From NCBI GenBank assembly GCA_013306675.1, contig JABLUY010000049.1:105125-169124 (forward strand): a DNA stretch of 64,000 nt. The letters are read 5' to 3'. Under the pieces are notes generated by a model. It worked only from the letters and a program-made list of their open reading frames with translations. It was not told the origin of the DNA and ran no database searches. Within the stretch, counting starts at the first letter, position 1, and every line of letters starts with the position of its first letter. Below are positions 1 through 10,800 of this stretch, piece after piece. The DNA is from Thraustochytrium sp. TN22. Taxonomy: Eukaryota > Sar > Bigyra > Thraustochytrida > Thraustochytriidae. The position numbers and the translations under genes were made by a program.

Positions 1-3000
1 CCGCGCGCTCAAAGGTTCGTAGCGCCAGCGCGCAGGCGCTCTTGTACCGATGGGCGTCCACACGCCGCAGCCAGCCCAGGTTCGCAAACACGTGGCTGCC
101 CAGCATGATGAGACAGTCGTAGATGCTCTCCTCCGGGTTCTCCGGCTCGTGCATACGTTGGCTGCCCGGCGCGAGCGGCTCCACCTCGCTCGCTGGAAGC
201 GCAAAGTCCATCTCGTCGTCATCCTCGTAGCAAACGTCAAAAGTCCCGTCCTCGTTCAGCCGCGTCACGTACGCCTCCATCCACTCGCCCTTGCGGAAGC
301 GCGCCTTGACTCGGTCGTACGCGCGCACGCCGGCGCTCGGCCGCGCCTTCTCCTCCAGCACGCGCTCCGCCACGACGATTGACGCCTCCCACGCCTTGAT
401 GGGCAGCGTGTACGAGGCGCCTGCCATCGCCTGAATGTCGGACTTGGCGTTCTGCGTGCGGAAGCTGCGCGCCGCGTCCGCGTCCGCTTCCTCTGCTCGC
501 CGCGAATACAGATCCAGCATCGCGCTGCAAATCGACGGCGCAGACATTTTGATGCGCTGCGCCTTGGCGCCCGAGCTAGCCAGCGTGAACCACGACAGGA
601 ATCGCCACGGATTGAATCCGAGGTCCACGCGGCGCGCCTCGATGCTTGTCTCCAGGTCACGCAGGTAGCCTGTAAGCTCCTCGTCGCCCTTGGCTGGGTT
701 TAGCCTTGGCAGTTTGGGCAGCAGCTCCTCTACCAGAGCCGCATACGCCGCAGGCAGTCGCTCGTTCATTTCCTTGCTCGAGACAACGTCCGCCGGCCGC
801 TTTGTAGCACGGGCGTCCAGGAACGCTTGCGCCCCGCGCAAAAAGTTCTCCTGCCCTTGCTCATCCGCCTCCATGTCCACGCTGGCCTGCATCGTGCTGG
901 CCTGCATTGCACGGGCTTGCATCGCGCTGGCCTGCATTGCACGGGCTTGCATCGCGCTGGCCTGCATTGCGCGGGCTTGCCCCGCGGGTTCCACTCCCTT
1001 TTCTTGCTCTTGCTCTTGCTTCTGCTCTTGCTCTTGCTCTTGCTCCTGCTCTTGCTCTTGCTCTTGCTCATTCTTCTGCTTCTCCTCATGCTCTTGCTCT
1101 TGCTTCTGCTCTTGCTCTTGCTCTTGCTTCTGCTCTTGCTTCTGCTCTTGCTCTTGCTCTTGCTCTTGAGCATCCTGTGGCATCGGTGCCGTCTCCGTGA
1201 CGGTGCCCGCAGGAGGGTTGCTAGAGGCATCGATCAAAACGGCCGTCACCTTGCCCTCGAACGGCGGACGGCGCTCCGTCTCGACGAAGCTGCGCACAAG
1301 GAGGTAGCGCACAAGCCGCTTCATGCTCTTTGGGCTTTCGTAGTTGCGGTCCTCAGACAGGATGCGACTGTCCAAGTAATTGAGCAGGTAACGCATGAGC
1401 TCGGCGCGCCGCGCCACGGGCCAGTCGGCCAAGCTCGCAGGCCCGCACATCTCCACGGACACGTCATGCACGATGCGGCGAGGAAGCGACTTGGATGCGG
1501 GCGTGGCAAAGACGAAGCGGCCAACCTGTGCGCGAGGGTCCACGGCCTGCGCCGATTCCTTCTCACGGCCATGCGCGTCGCTAAACTCCGAGACGCCGTA
1601 GAGGACCACGATCATGTCCGAGAGCGTCGCCTGCCGCAGCTCCTCGAGCTTCTTGTAAAGGCGCGCGTCCAAGGACTGCAACGCCACGATGGTGCGCCGG
1701 TCGGCCAGCAGCGCGGTCGCAGCCGTTTTGAGCGGCATGCGCACGTCCTCGTCAACGTTCTGTGTGATGTTGTGCACCTCGTAGCCGAGCTTGGCCAGTG
1801 CCACGCCCCGGGCGCGCTCCTCGTGGCCTCCCGGTTCATCTTCTGGGGTCTCGCTGCAAAAGCCCAAAAGACGTGTGATGCTCAAAAGTACCAGCTGGCC
1901 AGACCACGTCGCGTTCCGCTTCGAGCCATGTGCCGTGCTGCGCACAAAGACGAGCAGTGCAGGTTGCACGAGTCGGCTGAAGCAGGCACGCACCACGTCT
2001 CGGCGCGCGTCCTCTGCCGCACGAAAGACATCCGTGAAGGTGTGCCAGACTTCGGCTACCGCGGCTGCGAAGCTGCCTGCCGCGTTGTACTTTGGGTGCG
2101 GCGAGGCCGTCAGGTTCACGTCGCTCAGTTCCACGAGCAGGTCCTGGAGCTCTTTCGCGCTCAGGCACAGGGCGTCCACCAGCACCTCGCACGTCTGGTT
2201 GGCGCAAGAATCCTCGTAGGAGGCAGCCATGCACAGCCTGCGCACCAAGGTGCCACTGTCGATGCCGAACGACGGGGCACTCGCCACCACGGCACGCACC
2301 ACCTCGGTCCAGCCAGCGCCAGAACCGACCCACGGCTCTGGTGACCAGGTGCCGTCATGCTTCGCGAGCACGTCCAGGCAGTTCTCCACGAGCGCGCTGT
2401 GGGTCTCATGCGTCGGTGACGACTCGTCGCGGATCTCGCGCACCAACGCGTCAAGTAGCCTGGCCGCCAGATCGTAGAAGCGCTTGCGCGCCTCCGGGTC
2501 CACGTCGGGCAGGCAGGCGCGTAACATGACGAGCGTCTCAACGCGGCGCAGGACCTCTTCGTCGTCCTCGCCGATAGCCACGCCTGCATTCGCGCCCGCG
2601 ACGGCCGGGCCCGCTGCCGCGCCAACAGGATCAGCAGCACCAGCGGCAGCACCAGCACCCGCAGCGCCCGAAGAGCCACTCGCGGGCGGGAGAGCCGCAG
2701 TGGCAAGAGCAGGCGCACCACTTCGTTCCTCGTACTGGCGCTTTTGATCGGTTTCTGCGACGAACTCGGACCACTGCGCGAGGCCGCGCGAGTTTGGGTC
2801 CGCGGTGGACAGGTAGTGCTCCAGGACCTGATCGAAGCGCTTGCGCAGAAGTTCCTTGTTGCGCTGCAGCCTACCGCTCAGATACTCGACCTTGACCTGC
2901 GCGATAGTGCGCCGCCAGGCGAGATAGGACCGTTTGGTCGCGACAGCCTCGAGCGAGATGACGGCGTCATGATGCACGTGCGGCAGTCGGACTTCATCGG

Positions 3001-5527
3001 CGCCGCACGCATGCAGCGAGCGCTCGCAGCGATCCAGCGCCCTCTTGGCAACCGCAGCGTCGGCTGGACTGTCAAAGTTCGCGTAAATGCGAGTCGTGAG
3101 CCAGTCCACGCGGCGAGAGAGCCGCGTCGCCTCGCGTAGCGCGCGGTCGCCCGGCGCGAACACCAGCCGCTCGAGCCCTTGCCTGGCGTACGAATAGAGC
3201 GCCGAGGCGAGGCGGCGGCACCGAGCCTGCTCGTGGGAGTCCACGCGCGCGCTCTGCGACCAATCAGCCAAGAGCTCCGAAAGGATGGTCGCGGACTCGA
3301 TGCGCATGACAGCCTCCGGCTCAGTCGCGAGCCAATCTACGCTCGCCGAGGCAAACACGTCCAGCACCTTGCACACCGCGCCGGCCAGCGTGTCCACAGC
3401 GACAAGGTCGTCGCCGGCGTTGAGCATCGCCGGCGGCAGCTTGCTCACCGCATGCAGCACGTGGCAAAGCGCGACCTCCGGCGTTGCGCCGCGCGTGGCT
3501 AGCGCCACGTCCTGCAGCCACGTGTGCGCAGCCGCTGCCGAGCTTAGAGCGCTGCTAGATCGGCCCAGGCGGGCGCGCTTGGACCGTGCCGCAAAGGGCT
3601 GATCCCAACGCGGCGCGCGGGAGGCACGCTCGTCGAGCTCCTGCTCGCTGACGCTGGCCGCCTGGGCACCAGTGACGCCCTGCTTGGCCGTACCGTTCCC
3701 GTCATCTCTTGAGTCGTCCTCCGAATCGGACTCGCTCTCCGAGTCCGAGTCCGGCGACATGACCTTGGCGATCTGGGCCAGGTCGCCCTGGACCGCAGCG
3801 AGCGCCTCAGTCTCCAGCTTCTTGCTCGCGTCCGATTTTGTGTCGCGCCGGCGTCGCGTCTTCTCCTCCTCCTTGCCGCCCAGCGAGCGCCTGCTGCTCT
3901 TGCGGAAGGGGGCTGCCTTGCCTCGGTCCGCATTCTTCCTTCGCCCTCCCTTTTTGGCTTCGGCCTCCACACCCGCTTGCGCTTCGGACTCGTTGGACGC
4001 AGGATCACTGTCCGCCGCCGCCACAGATGCGGGCGCGGGCGCGGGCGCAGCATCCGAGGCCTCCTCTGCGTGGCTCGAAGCACCAGCGGCATTCGATGCT
4101 GCTGGCTGAGCTGCACTAGGCTGGGCCTCCTCGCCAGTTGCAGTGCCTTCTGACGCCGCAGACTGCTCGGCGTCCTCGACCAAGGCTGCCACGCCTGCGC
4201 TCGGCTCCGGGCAGCGGATTGTCAGCGCCACGCGGATGCCGGGACGCAGAGTGAGTTGGCGAAAAAACTCCTCGAGAAGGCCCTCCAGGAGCTCAAAGAG
4301 CGCCTTGGGGTTGCCCTGAACCATGCGCATCTGTGTCGCCTCGCGCGATGACTGAAGCGCGACGGTCCCGCGCGCCTGGAGGCTGGCGCGCCGGAACTGC
4401 ATCGCCTCGTGGAGCCGCTTGCGCTCCGCCGGGCGCAAGGCCGCGTCCACCACATCCGACCAAGGGCGCTTCTTCTCCTCGGCCATGCTGTCATCTTCTG
4501 GCGAGGCGAGCAGCGTGCGGAAGAGGTGCGCCCACGCAAAAGCTGGCTCTCGCGCGGCCACCGCGTGCGCGAGGGCGGCACAGGCCGCGTCGTCCGCGAG
4601 CGCAAAGGTGGCGTGCATGAGGCCGACCCAGAGGTCGTGCGGCACGAAGGTCCACTCGCCGCGGAGCGCCTCTTCGTACGCAAGGCGCGTCAGCCGCAGG
4701 TTGCCCAACCTCCACGCCAGGCGCGCCAGGTGCTCCCACAGGGCCGGGTCCGAGTCGTCGAGGCGGACGGCATCTACGAGGAGACGCAGCGCCTTGTCGT
4801 CGGCGCCCGTTTGCTCATCCATGGTGGCGAGATTAGCGAGCGCGCAGCGCTTGATCTTGCGGCCGAGCTTGAGCTGGCGACTCTCCAGCACATCCATCTT
4901 GGCCAGCTTCTCGTACAGGCCACGCGCCTTGGACCAAGCCTCTGACCCGGGCCCGCCCTCCACCTGCAGGCCGAGCGCCGTCTCGTACTCTCGTGCGGCC
5001 CTTGCCTCCTGAATTTCCACGTTCTCCGGGCCCTTGCGCACTTTTGTGCGCCGCGGCGCCGGCTCAGCCTCCTCCTTTGACGGCTCCATCATCGGCTTGG
5101 GGCCCGCCTCGAGGCTCATGCTGCTGTCCTGCGAGTCCGTTCGCGAGCGCTTGCGCGAGCTGCGCCGCCGCAGCAGCTTGCCTGGCTGCGGAGGGCCATC
5201 TGCGGCAGCCTCGCCCTCGGACGCCGATGTGCTTGGATCCTGCGCCACGTTGGCCGCCGCCTCACCCGTCCCGGCTTCGGCCTCAACCTCGGCCTCGACC
5301 TCGGCCATCGCCGCCCCTGCACTTGCCTCGCCTTCGGCGTCCTTGGACGGCGCGCCTTCCTCGTCGCGCTCCTCCTTCATGGCCACGTCGCCGTCCTCGG
5401 CCTGGACCGCCTGCGCCACCTCCACCTCTTCAATGCTGCCGTCCTCATCCTCGTGCTCCTCGAGTAGCTCCACGACCGGGCCCACGGGGACGGGATCGTT
5501 CACGGCGGACCACTTGGACCGCAGCAT
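1..5527 (-). CDS. HIR3/CABIN1-like histone chaperone subunit, 3' end outside window
   Basis: The reverse-strand frame beginning at the ATG at 5525-5527 stays open to the window edge, giving at least 1842 residues without a stop. An in-frame TAA lies upstream, with no other ATG between it and this start. Residues 1-110 are very acidic, followed by a basic patch (RRRSSRKRSR). Residues about 165-320 read as TPR-type helical repeats; the part around 'ALANLATMDE', 'DPALWEHLARLAWRLGNL' and 'RLAYEEAL' follows the N-terminal TPR block of CABIN1/Hir3, the scaffold of the HIRA H3.3 deposition complex. A Glu-Gln repeat lies at about 1450-1510 (plus-strand 1001-1170), then several MQAS/MQAR repeats. At about 1730-1780 a Tudor-like stretch is visible (GEWMEAYVTRL, EDGTFDVCYEDDDE). 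The length suits CABIN1 (about 2200 residues). The HIR3 call is by remembered similarity; the long open frame itself is certain. Confidence 0.68.
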   Translation of the reverse strand, partial: MLRSKWSAVNDPVPVGPVVELLEEHEDEDGSIEEVEVAQAVQAEDGDVAMKEERDEEGAPSKDAEGEASAGAAMAEVEAEVEAEAGTGEAAANVAQDPSTSASEGEAAADGPPQPGKLLRRRSSRKRSRTDSQDSSMSLEAGPKPMMEPSKEEAEPAPRRTKVRKGPENVEIQEARAAREYETALGLQVEGGPGSEAWSKARGLYEKLAKMDVLESRQLKLGRKIKRCALANLATMDEQTGADDKALRLLVDAVRLDDSDPALWEHLARLAWRLGNLRLTRLAYEEALRGEWTFVPHDLWVGLMHATFALADDAACAALAHAVAAREPAFAWAHLFRTLLASPEDDSMAEEKKRPWSDVVDAALRPAERKRLHEAMQFRRASLQARGTVALQSSREATQMRMVQGNPKALFELLEGLLEEFFRQLTLRPGIRVALTIRCPEPSAGVAALVEDAEQSAASEGTATGEEAQPSAAQPAASNAAGASSHAEEASDAAPAPAPASVAAADSDPASNESEAQAGVEAEAKKGGRRKNADRGKAAPFRKSSRRSLGGKEEEKTRRRRDTKSDASKKLETEALAAVQGDLAQIAKVMSPDSDSESESDSEDDSRDDGNGTAKQGVTGAQAASVSEQELDERASRAPRWDQPFAARSKRARLGRSSSALSSAAAAHTWLQDVALATRGATPEVALCHVLHAVSKLPPAMLNAGDDLVAVDTLAGAVCKVLDVFASASVDWLATEPEAVMRIESATILSELLADWSQSARVDSHEQARCRRLASALYSYARQGLERLVFAPGDRALREATRLSRRVDWLTTRIYANFDSPADAAVAKRALDRCERSLHACGADEVRLPHVHHDAVISLEAVATKRSYLAWRRTIAQVKVEYLSGRLQRNKELLRKRFDQVLEHYLSTADPNSRGLAQWSEFVAETDQKRQYEERSGAPALATAALPPASGSSGAAGAGAAAGAADPVGAAAGPAVAGANAGVAIGEDDEEVLRRVETLVMLRACLPDVDPEARKRFYDLAARLLDALVREIRDESSPTHETHSALVENCLDVLAKHDGTWSPEPWVGSGAGWTEVVRAVVASAPSFGIDSGTLVRRLCMAASYEDSCANQTCEVLVDALCLSAKELQDLLVELSDVNLTASPHPKYNAAGSFAAAVAEVWHTFTDVFRAAEDARRDVVRACFSRLVQPALLVFVRSTAHGSKRNATWSGQLVLLSITRLLGFCSETPEDEPGGHEERARGVALAKLGYEVHNITQNVDEDVRMPLKTAATALLADRRTIVALQSLDARLYKKLEELRQATLSDMIVVLYGVSEFSDAHGREKESAQAVDPRAQVGRFVFATPASKSLPRRIVHDVSVEMCGPASLADWPVARRAELMRYLLNYLDSRILSEDRNYESPKSMKRLVRYLLVRSFVETERRPPFEGKVTAVLIDASSNPPAGTVTETAPMPQDAQEQEQEQEQKQEQKQEQEQEQKQEQEHEEKQKNEQEQEQEQEQEQEQEQKQEQEQEKGVEPAGQARAMQASAMQARAMQASAMQARAMQASTMQASVDMEADEQGQENFLRGAQAFLDARATKRPADVVSSKEMNERLPAAYAALVEELLPKLPRLNPAKGDEELTGYLRDLETSIEARRVDLGFNPWRFLSWFTLASSGAKAQRIKMSAPSICSAMLDLYSRRAEEADADAARSFRTQNAKSDIQAMAGASYTLPIKAWEASIVVAERVLEEKARPSAGVRAYDRVKARFRKGEWMEAYVTRLNEDGTFDVCYEDDDEMDFALPASEVEPLAPGSQRMHEPENPEESIYDCLIMLGSHVFANLGWLRRVDAHRYKSACALALRTFERA

Positions 5528-6255
5528 CGCGCCCAGCACGTCCCAAGGCGCCCGTCGCGCGTCCACGCGGAGAGGATAGCTCGGCCGTGCAGCAGACGAT
5601 GTCGATGGTGGTTAGCCCTCGAGGTCGACCACGATGCCCCAGGCCAGCGCGGCCGGCGCCGCCTCCGCCGCGACGGAGCCGCGGAGCCGCAGCGCTGCCG
5701 GCCCTGCCCGCCGTCCCGCCCGCGCCTGCGCAGCGCGGCACAGCGCAGCGCAGCGCGGCGCGGCGCAGCGCGGCGAAGTCGAGGCCGTTTGGCTCTGCGC
5801 TGTAGCGAGCGAGCGAGAGAGGCCGGCCAGACCAGACCAACCAGACCAACCACGACGCGGACTCGGACTCGGACCCCGTCGTGATCTGTGCCATGGGCAG
5901 GACGACGACCCGTGGAGGGCGGGCGCTGGCCGGCAGGAGCTCGACGCGCTGCGAGCGTCTTTAGAAGGCCGAGCGTGTGGCATTTGCTCATCTGCAAGCT
6001 CCGAACCGAGCGAGCGAGCGAAAACGACGCCACGGAGCTCGCTCGCGTCTGTCAAGGTCAGCGACGCAAGGACGACTGTTCGGAAGGAGTTGAACTTGAC
6101 GCAACGCAAGCGACTTGTGGCGCGAGAGCGGCGTTTCCAGGGACGCGAGGTTCTGACGCAAGGTCATGACGCGAACTTTTCAGAGGCGTGCGGCGCGATC
6201 CTGTGTGCAGACCTGCTTCTTTCTCTGGCTAGCTAGCAGTAGGCCTAGCTCTCTC

Positions 6256-6281
6256 GTAGTTAGAGAGAGCTCTCTAACTAC
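6256..6281. repeat. 26-bp near-perfect inverted repeat
   Basis: Two 12-bp arms (GTAGTTAGAGAG and its reverse complement) flank a 2-base centre inside the CTAG-rich island. It could be a protein-binding palindrome or a cruciform. No adjacent T-run suggests termination. Confidence 0.7.
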
Positions 6282-7670
6282 TAGCTACCTTAGGCTAAGC
6301 TTAGTGCTAACTTAGGGAGAGTGCCCCTGATGAAAGCTGGGCTAACCTTGCAGAGATGTGGTCAAAGCGTTTGGCGCTCGAGGATGGCCAAAGCCGACGG
6401 AGCACGACGAGCGAGGTGAGCTAAGGAGACGGCCGTGAGCTGCGAAAGATGATGCCTTTGTTGCACCTACGCGTCCAGACCATCGAACGCGCAAGCGCGG
6501 CAAGGGGAAGCGACAGAAACAAGAACAAGGGAGAAGGCGCGCATTAGGGCAAGGCCAAAACAGAACCAAAGATGGATGGAGAGAGAGAGGTGGGCCGCCA
6601 TGTGGCGCAAAGGCACACACAGCACATGCGCTTCACGTGTAGCAAGCCGAGATTCTTCACCGTGGCGGCGCCCGTGACATCAGAACAAAATCGACGCGAA
6701 CGTGAGCGCCTCGGGCGTAATTGCGCAACGACGGACTTTCCACCTTGACGTGACTCGCCTGGACGGAGTTTGTTGTCTTCGCACCGGTTCGTTTTCCTCT
6801 CGCATTTTCAACGACAGACAAATGGCAATCTTCCTTCTTTTCTTTTTGGTCTGACGGCCTCGAAGGAATCTCGCGAAACCCAAGCGAGCAACGCGGCGCT
6901 TCGTCAGGGCCCAATCAGAAAGGTTTTCTCAATCGAGAGGCAAAGTTCAAGCTTCGCGGCACGACACCTTGTCCATTTCACTGAACGAGTGAGAGTCAGT
7001 CAGGAGAGAACTTCTGATCACGCTTCTCTGTACAAATGCGTTCACCAAAGGCTTCCAGGCATGCTGGGTAGCGGCCGTTACTTGCACTGTTGCCGGAGAC
7101 TGCACTCTACGTCTGCACGCCGGCCCTTGGATTGTGCATCACCAATCCAAAAGCTCCAAATAAGGTCATCCACAGACCCGGCTCCGCAACTCGATCGCAG
7201 CTGTTGCGCCCGGAGAAGAGAGTCTCTGGCGTGCTTGTTTGAAGTGTCGGAGGCCGCCACGGTCAAGTTGGAGGGGTGCACCACGGTCGGGCGCCGGCAC
7301 GGCCGCGGCCCGGCCGCGGCCCCGGCTGCGGCCCGGCCGGCCCGCCTGGGGCCAGGCGGCACGAACTCCAACGGCTCTCCGGAAGAGGCAGGCGCTGGAA
7401 ACGTTGCCTTCTATTTCCACGGCCCTAAAAAGTAACCGTGAACCTGGAGATCGACAGGGGCCAGCGGCCGGCGGATTGAAGGGGGCGCACCCAGCCATGG
7501 GCTCGCACCTGTGCTGCAAAGTTGGCGGATTTTGGTCTCAATGGTCTCGATATAACGCCAGCGGCGCCTGGTTGTGATGCTGCGGGGAGAACTGTGCTCT
7601 GAGAAAAAGAGCTTGCTGACAACGGCCAGTTCGTAGGGCGAGTGCTCATGATCTTGCAACGTTGTGAGGC

Positions 7671-7728
7671 AGCAGGCAGGCAGGCAGGCAGGCAGGCAGG
7701 AAGGCAGGAAGGCAGGAAGGGAGGCAGG
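7671..7728. repeat. GCAG-type tetranucleotide microsatellite
   Basis: Tandem GGCA/GCAG units grade into GGAAGGCA units just upstream of the first polycystin gene. The reading frame is open through it, which produces a spurious Arg/Gln/Gly-rich N-terminal extension; the ATG at 7832 is preferred. Confidence 0.8.
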
Positions 7729-7831
7729 GCGACTCGGCTCGCCCCTGTCATCTCCGTTCCGCCCCAGCTCGCAGTCGCACGTCAATTCTGAATCACCGCT
7801 ACGCGCGCGCGCGCGGCGCGCCATCGCCAAC

Positions 7832-10800
7832 ATGGCGACGGCTGCCGTGGCAGCAGCGCTCGCGAACGTGGACGATGGCGTGGTGATGGAGCAGCCATTT
7901 GCGGGCAGAAAAAGGCCACGCGTAAGCGCTGGAGCGCCGCGGTCGCCGAGTAACCTGTACAAGGAGAACCGCAAAGGCGAGGTGGACATGCTGCCGGGCC
8001 GCGTGCTGGTGGAGAACATTCACGAGCAGTTAGTACTCAACAGGGAGAATCGCGCCAACTATTGCAACGTGTTCATGTTCATCTTCTACGTGATTTTGTA
8101 TGTAAGCATCCTCGGGCTGCAGCGAGCGCCCGCTGAATCCTTCAAAGTCGAGGAGGCTATCAAGACGGCACTCTTTAGTGAGACAACGGGAACTTTGGAG
8201 TGGTCGACGGGCGAGATCGTCACCAACATGAACAGCGTCTCGCACATCTGGAGTTGGTTTGACACAAACGTGGTAAGCGCCATCTTTCTTGACCCGACGT
8301 GCGGCGACGGCATCTGCGAGAAGCCACTCGAGTACAGCCAGTGGCTGCACAACGGCTGTAGCGACGACTGTGGCGCCTATCCGTCCTCCAAGACGAGTAA
8401 GGTGGTAGTCAACGTGACAGCCGACTTCGAGGACGCCGACGAGCTGGCCGCAGCGAGTTGGAACCTGTGCTCTACAACACATGATGTGTGCTACTTTGAG
8501 GAGAACCAGGTCTTTACTTCGTACAACGAGTCGCAGGTGTACTCTCTTAGCCTGTTGGACGGCGTCTGGGAGGTGCAACTCACTGCTCTGCGCGGAGGCA
8601 TCATTGGAGGGGTGTACCTCGAGACGTCGGAGACGACGTACTATCTGGTCAACGCAACGGACGATGAGGCTGACAATGTGACCGATGGCAACGCAACGTC
8701 ATCAGGTGTTAGATACGTTGCAGAGGTGTCGACGGTGCGCACGTATCTCGCGGAATGGTCCAAGTGCGTGAGCGCCGACAGCAGCGGGGTCTCTGCCAGC
8801 GATCTGGCGGCCATCGCGACGCAGTGCGAGGCAGCCACCGGCCAAGCAAAGGCTATTTGCAGCAGTGAGGATTGCAGTGCCTGCAGCGAGTCGAAGTGCT
8901 ATGCAACCGACGGTTGCGACTTTGACACCGAATCTTCAAGTTGTGTGGTGGCCGTGTGCGGTAACGAACCCTTGCAATGCCTCTACTGCAGCACGGCGGC
9001 AGCGTGCCAAGCCAACTCGGGCTGTACGTGGAGCAGCACCGACGCATCGTGCTCCGCGTACTGCTCTGCGTCAGCGTGCTCCTCTGCTGCGTGCGCCCTG
9101 TCAGAGGATGCCTGCGTCGGGCAGACAGGCTCGTACTGCGTCTGGGATGCAGCAGCAGAGATAGCGTGCAGGTCGCCCACAGCTGATGAGTTGTGCGCAC
9201 GGGATTGTTCCGTGTGTACCTCAACACAGTGTTCCGCGCAGAGCGGCTGCTCCTGGGACAAGGGCTCGTGTGTCGCGGACAGCGGCTCCTCAGACTCTGG
9301 CGGGAGCGGGGAGTCCTCCACCTCCGAGGACATGAGTGCATACACGTGCGCAGATGATGCGTGCTTTGCGTGCACAAACAAGAACCAGTGCACAACGACT
9401 CGGAGCGGCTGTATCTGGGAAAGCACGTACTGCGTTCCAGACACCAGCTTGTGTGCAAACGTTTGCAGCCAATGCATCGACGAAGCAGACTGCGCTGCGC
9501 AGACATACTGCAGCTGGAACTCAACCACGAGTGTTTGCGACGACTTGGGCCTCTGCCTGAACGGCTGCGAGTATTGCACATCGCAAACCAACTGTGAGAC
9601 AAACACGCTTTGCACATGGGACTCGAGCACTCTCACGTGCAGCACCGCGCCGACGTGTGAGTCTGAGTGCTCCATGTGCGCGGACAAGGGATCATGCGAT
9701 ACCAATGGCGCTTGCAGCTGGAGTGCAGGCTCGTGCGTCACGAGCGATCGGCGCCAGCTTCTGGAACTGCCCCGAAGGCTGGCCGACTCGTGCGGCATCA
9801 CAAGCTCTTGCGATGCGTGTAGCGATGACCAGACCATGTGCGAGAAGAAGTCCAACTGCGACTTCGACTACCAGTTCTGGTCGTGTGATGACAATGGTGA
9901 TGCCGCGGAAGTGACCTCAGCCTGCGACGAGGCCTCGGGCGGCTCATGCACCTTCGCGCTCGAGTCCAACGGCATCTGTGACGAGGAGTGCAACATCGGC
10001 GAATGCTACTACGACGACGGCGCGTGCGCGGACACCGCTAGCCTGCTCACGTACATGTGCGAGGACCTCTGTTATTGCGACATGCTCGGAGATGGCGTGT
10101 GCAACGCGGCGTGCAACAATGCTGCATGCGGGCTGGACCTAGGCGACTGCTGCGAGCGCGTCTTCACGGACGAGCTCGCAGTTGAATTCCAACTGTGGAA
10201 TTTCTACACCCCGGACACCATTGAGCGCCTCACACCGGACCCACTCACGCCCCGCAAGCGATACCTGGCATCGACAAATCGTCTTGTGGGCGGCGTTCTG
10301 CTCATGCAGGAGCGCCACAGTCGTGGCGACTGCCCGAGCCAGCGCTTTGCTGAACTTGGGGAAGAGTGCTCGTCCGGAGAGGCCTCGGAGGAGCCGTTTG
10401 GCGCGGACCCGGTATTCATGCGCAACAGCTCGCTCAACACCGACCCCGCCGTGTACAAGGCGAAGAACTCCTACTACAACCTGTCGGACCTGACCGAGGT
10501 GAGCGAGCTGGGCTTGCCGTATGGGTTCCAGCACTATGCTACGGCGGACGGTAGTCTGGCCGGCTTCCCGGTGTACATGGACGTGAACCTAGGCTACGAC
10601 CGTGCCCAGCAGTACCTGGCATACATGCGTGAAGGCTTCTACCTGGACAGTGACACGGACACCATGTCCGTCAACATGATCACTTACAACGCTGAGGTTC
10701 GCATGTTCGCCAGCACCAAGATCACCTTCACCTTTGAGGATGGCGGACGCATTGGCATGTCCTACCTGGTACAGACATTGCGGGTCGAGTCGTACGCAAC

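Larger units (their letters stand above)
5528..7831. other. Divergent intergenic region between the HIR3-like gene and polycystin 1
   Basis: This 2.3-kb gap separates two divergent start codons. It holds a GC-rich GCGCAGCGCGG-type repeat (about 5700-5775), an AT-richer island full of CTAG words (6229-6305) with an inverted repeat at 6256-6281, a CCAAT-containing stretch near 6908, and a GCAG-type microsatellite (7671-7728). Short frames inside it show no family signal or consistent codon bias, so I call no gene. An upstream non-coding exon of either neighbour is possible. Confidence 0.6.

Noticed and set aside
827-2344. 505-codon plus-strand frame with a long polyleucine run
   Set aside because: It is the antisense of the Glu-Gln repeat of the HIR3-like gene; the reverse strand has the coherent frame.
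6770-7435. 221-codon plus-strand frame in the 5.5-7.8 kb gap
   Set aside because: Mixed codon use unlike the neighbours, no recognisable domain, no conserved-looking segment.
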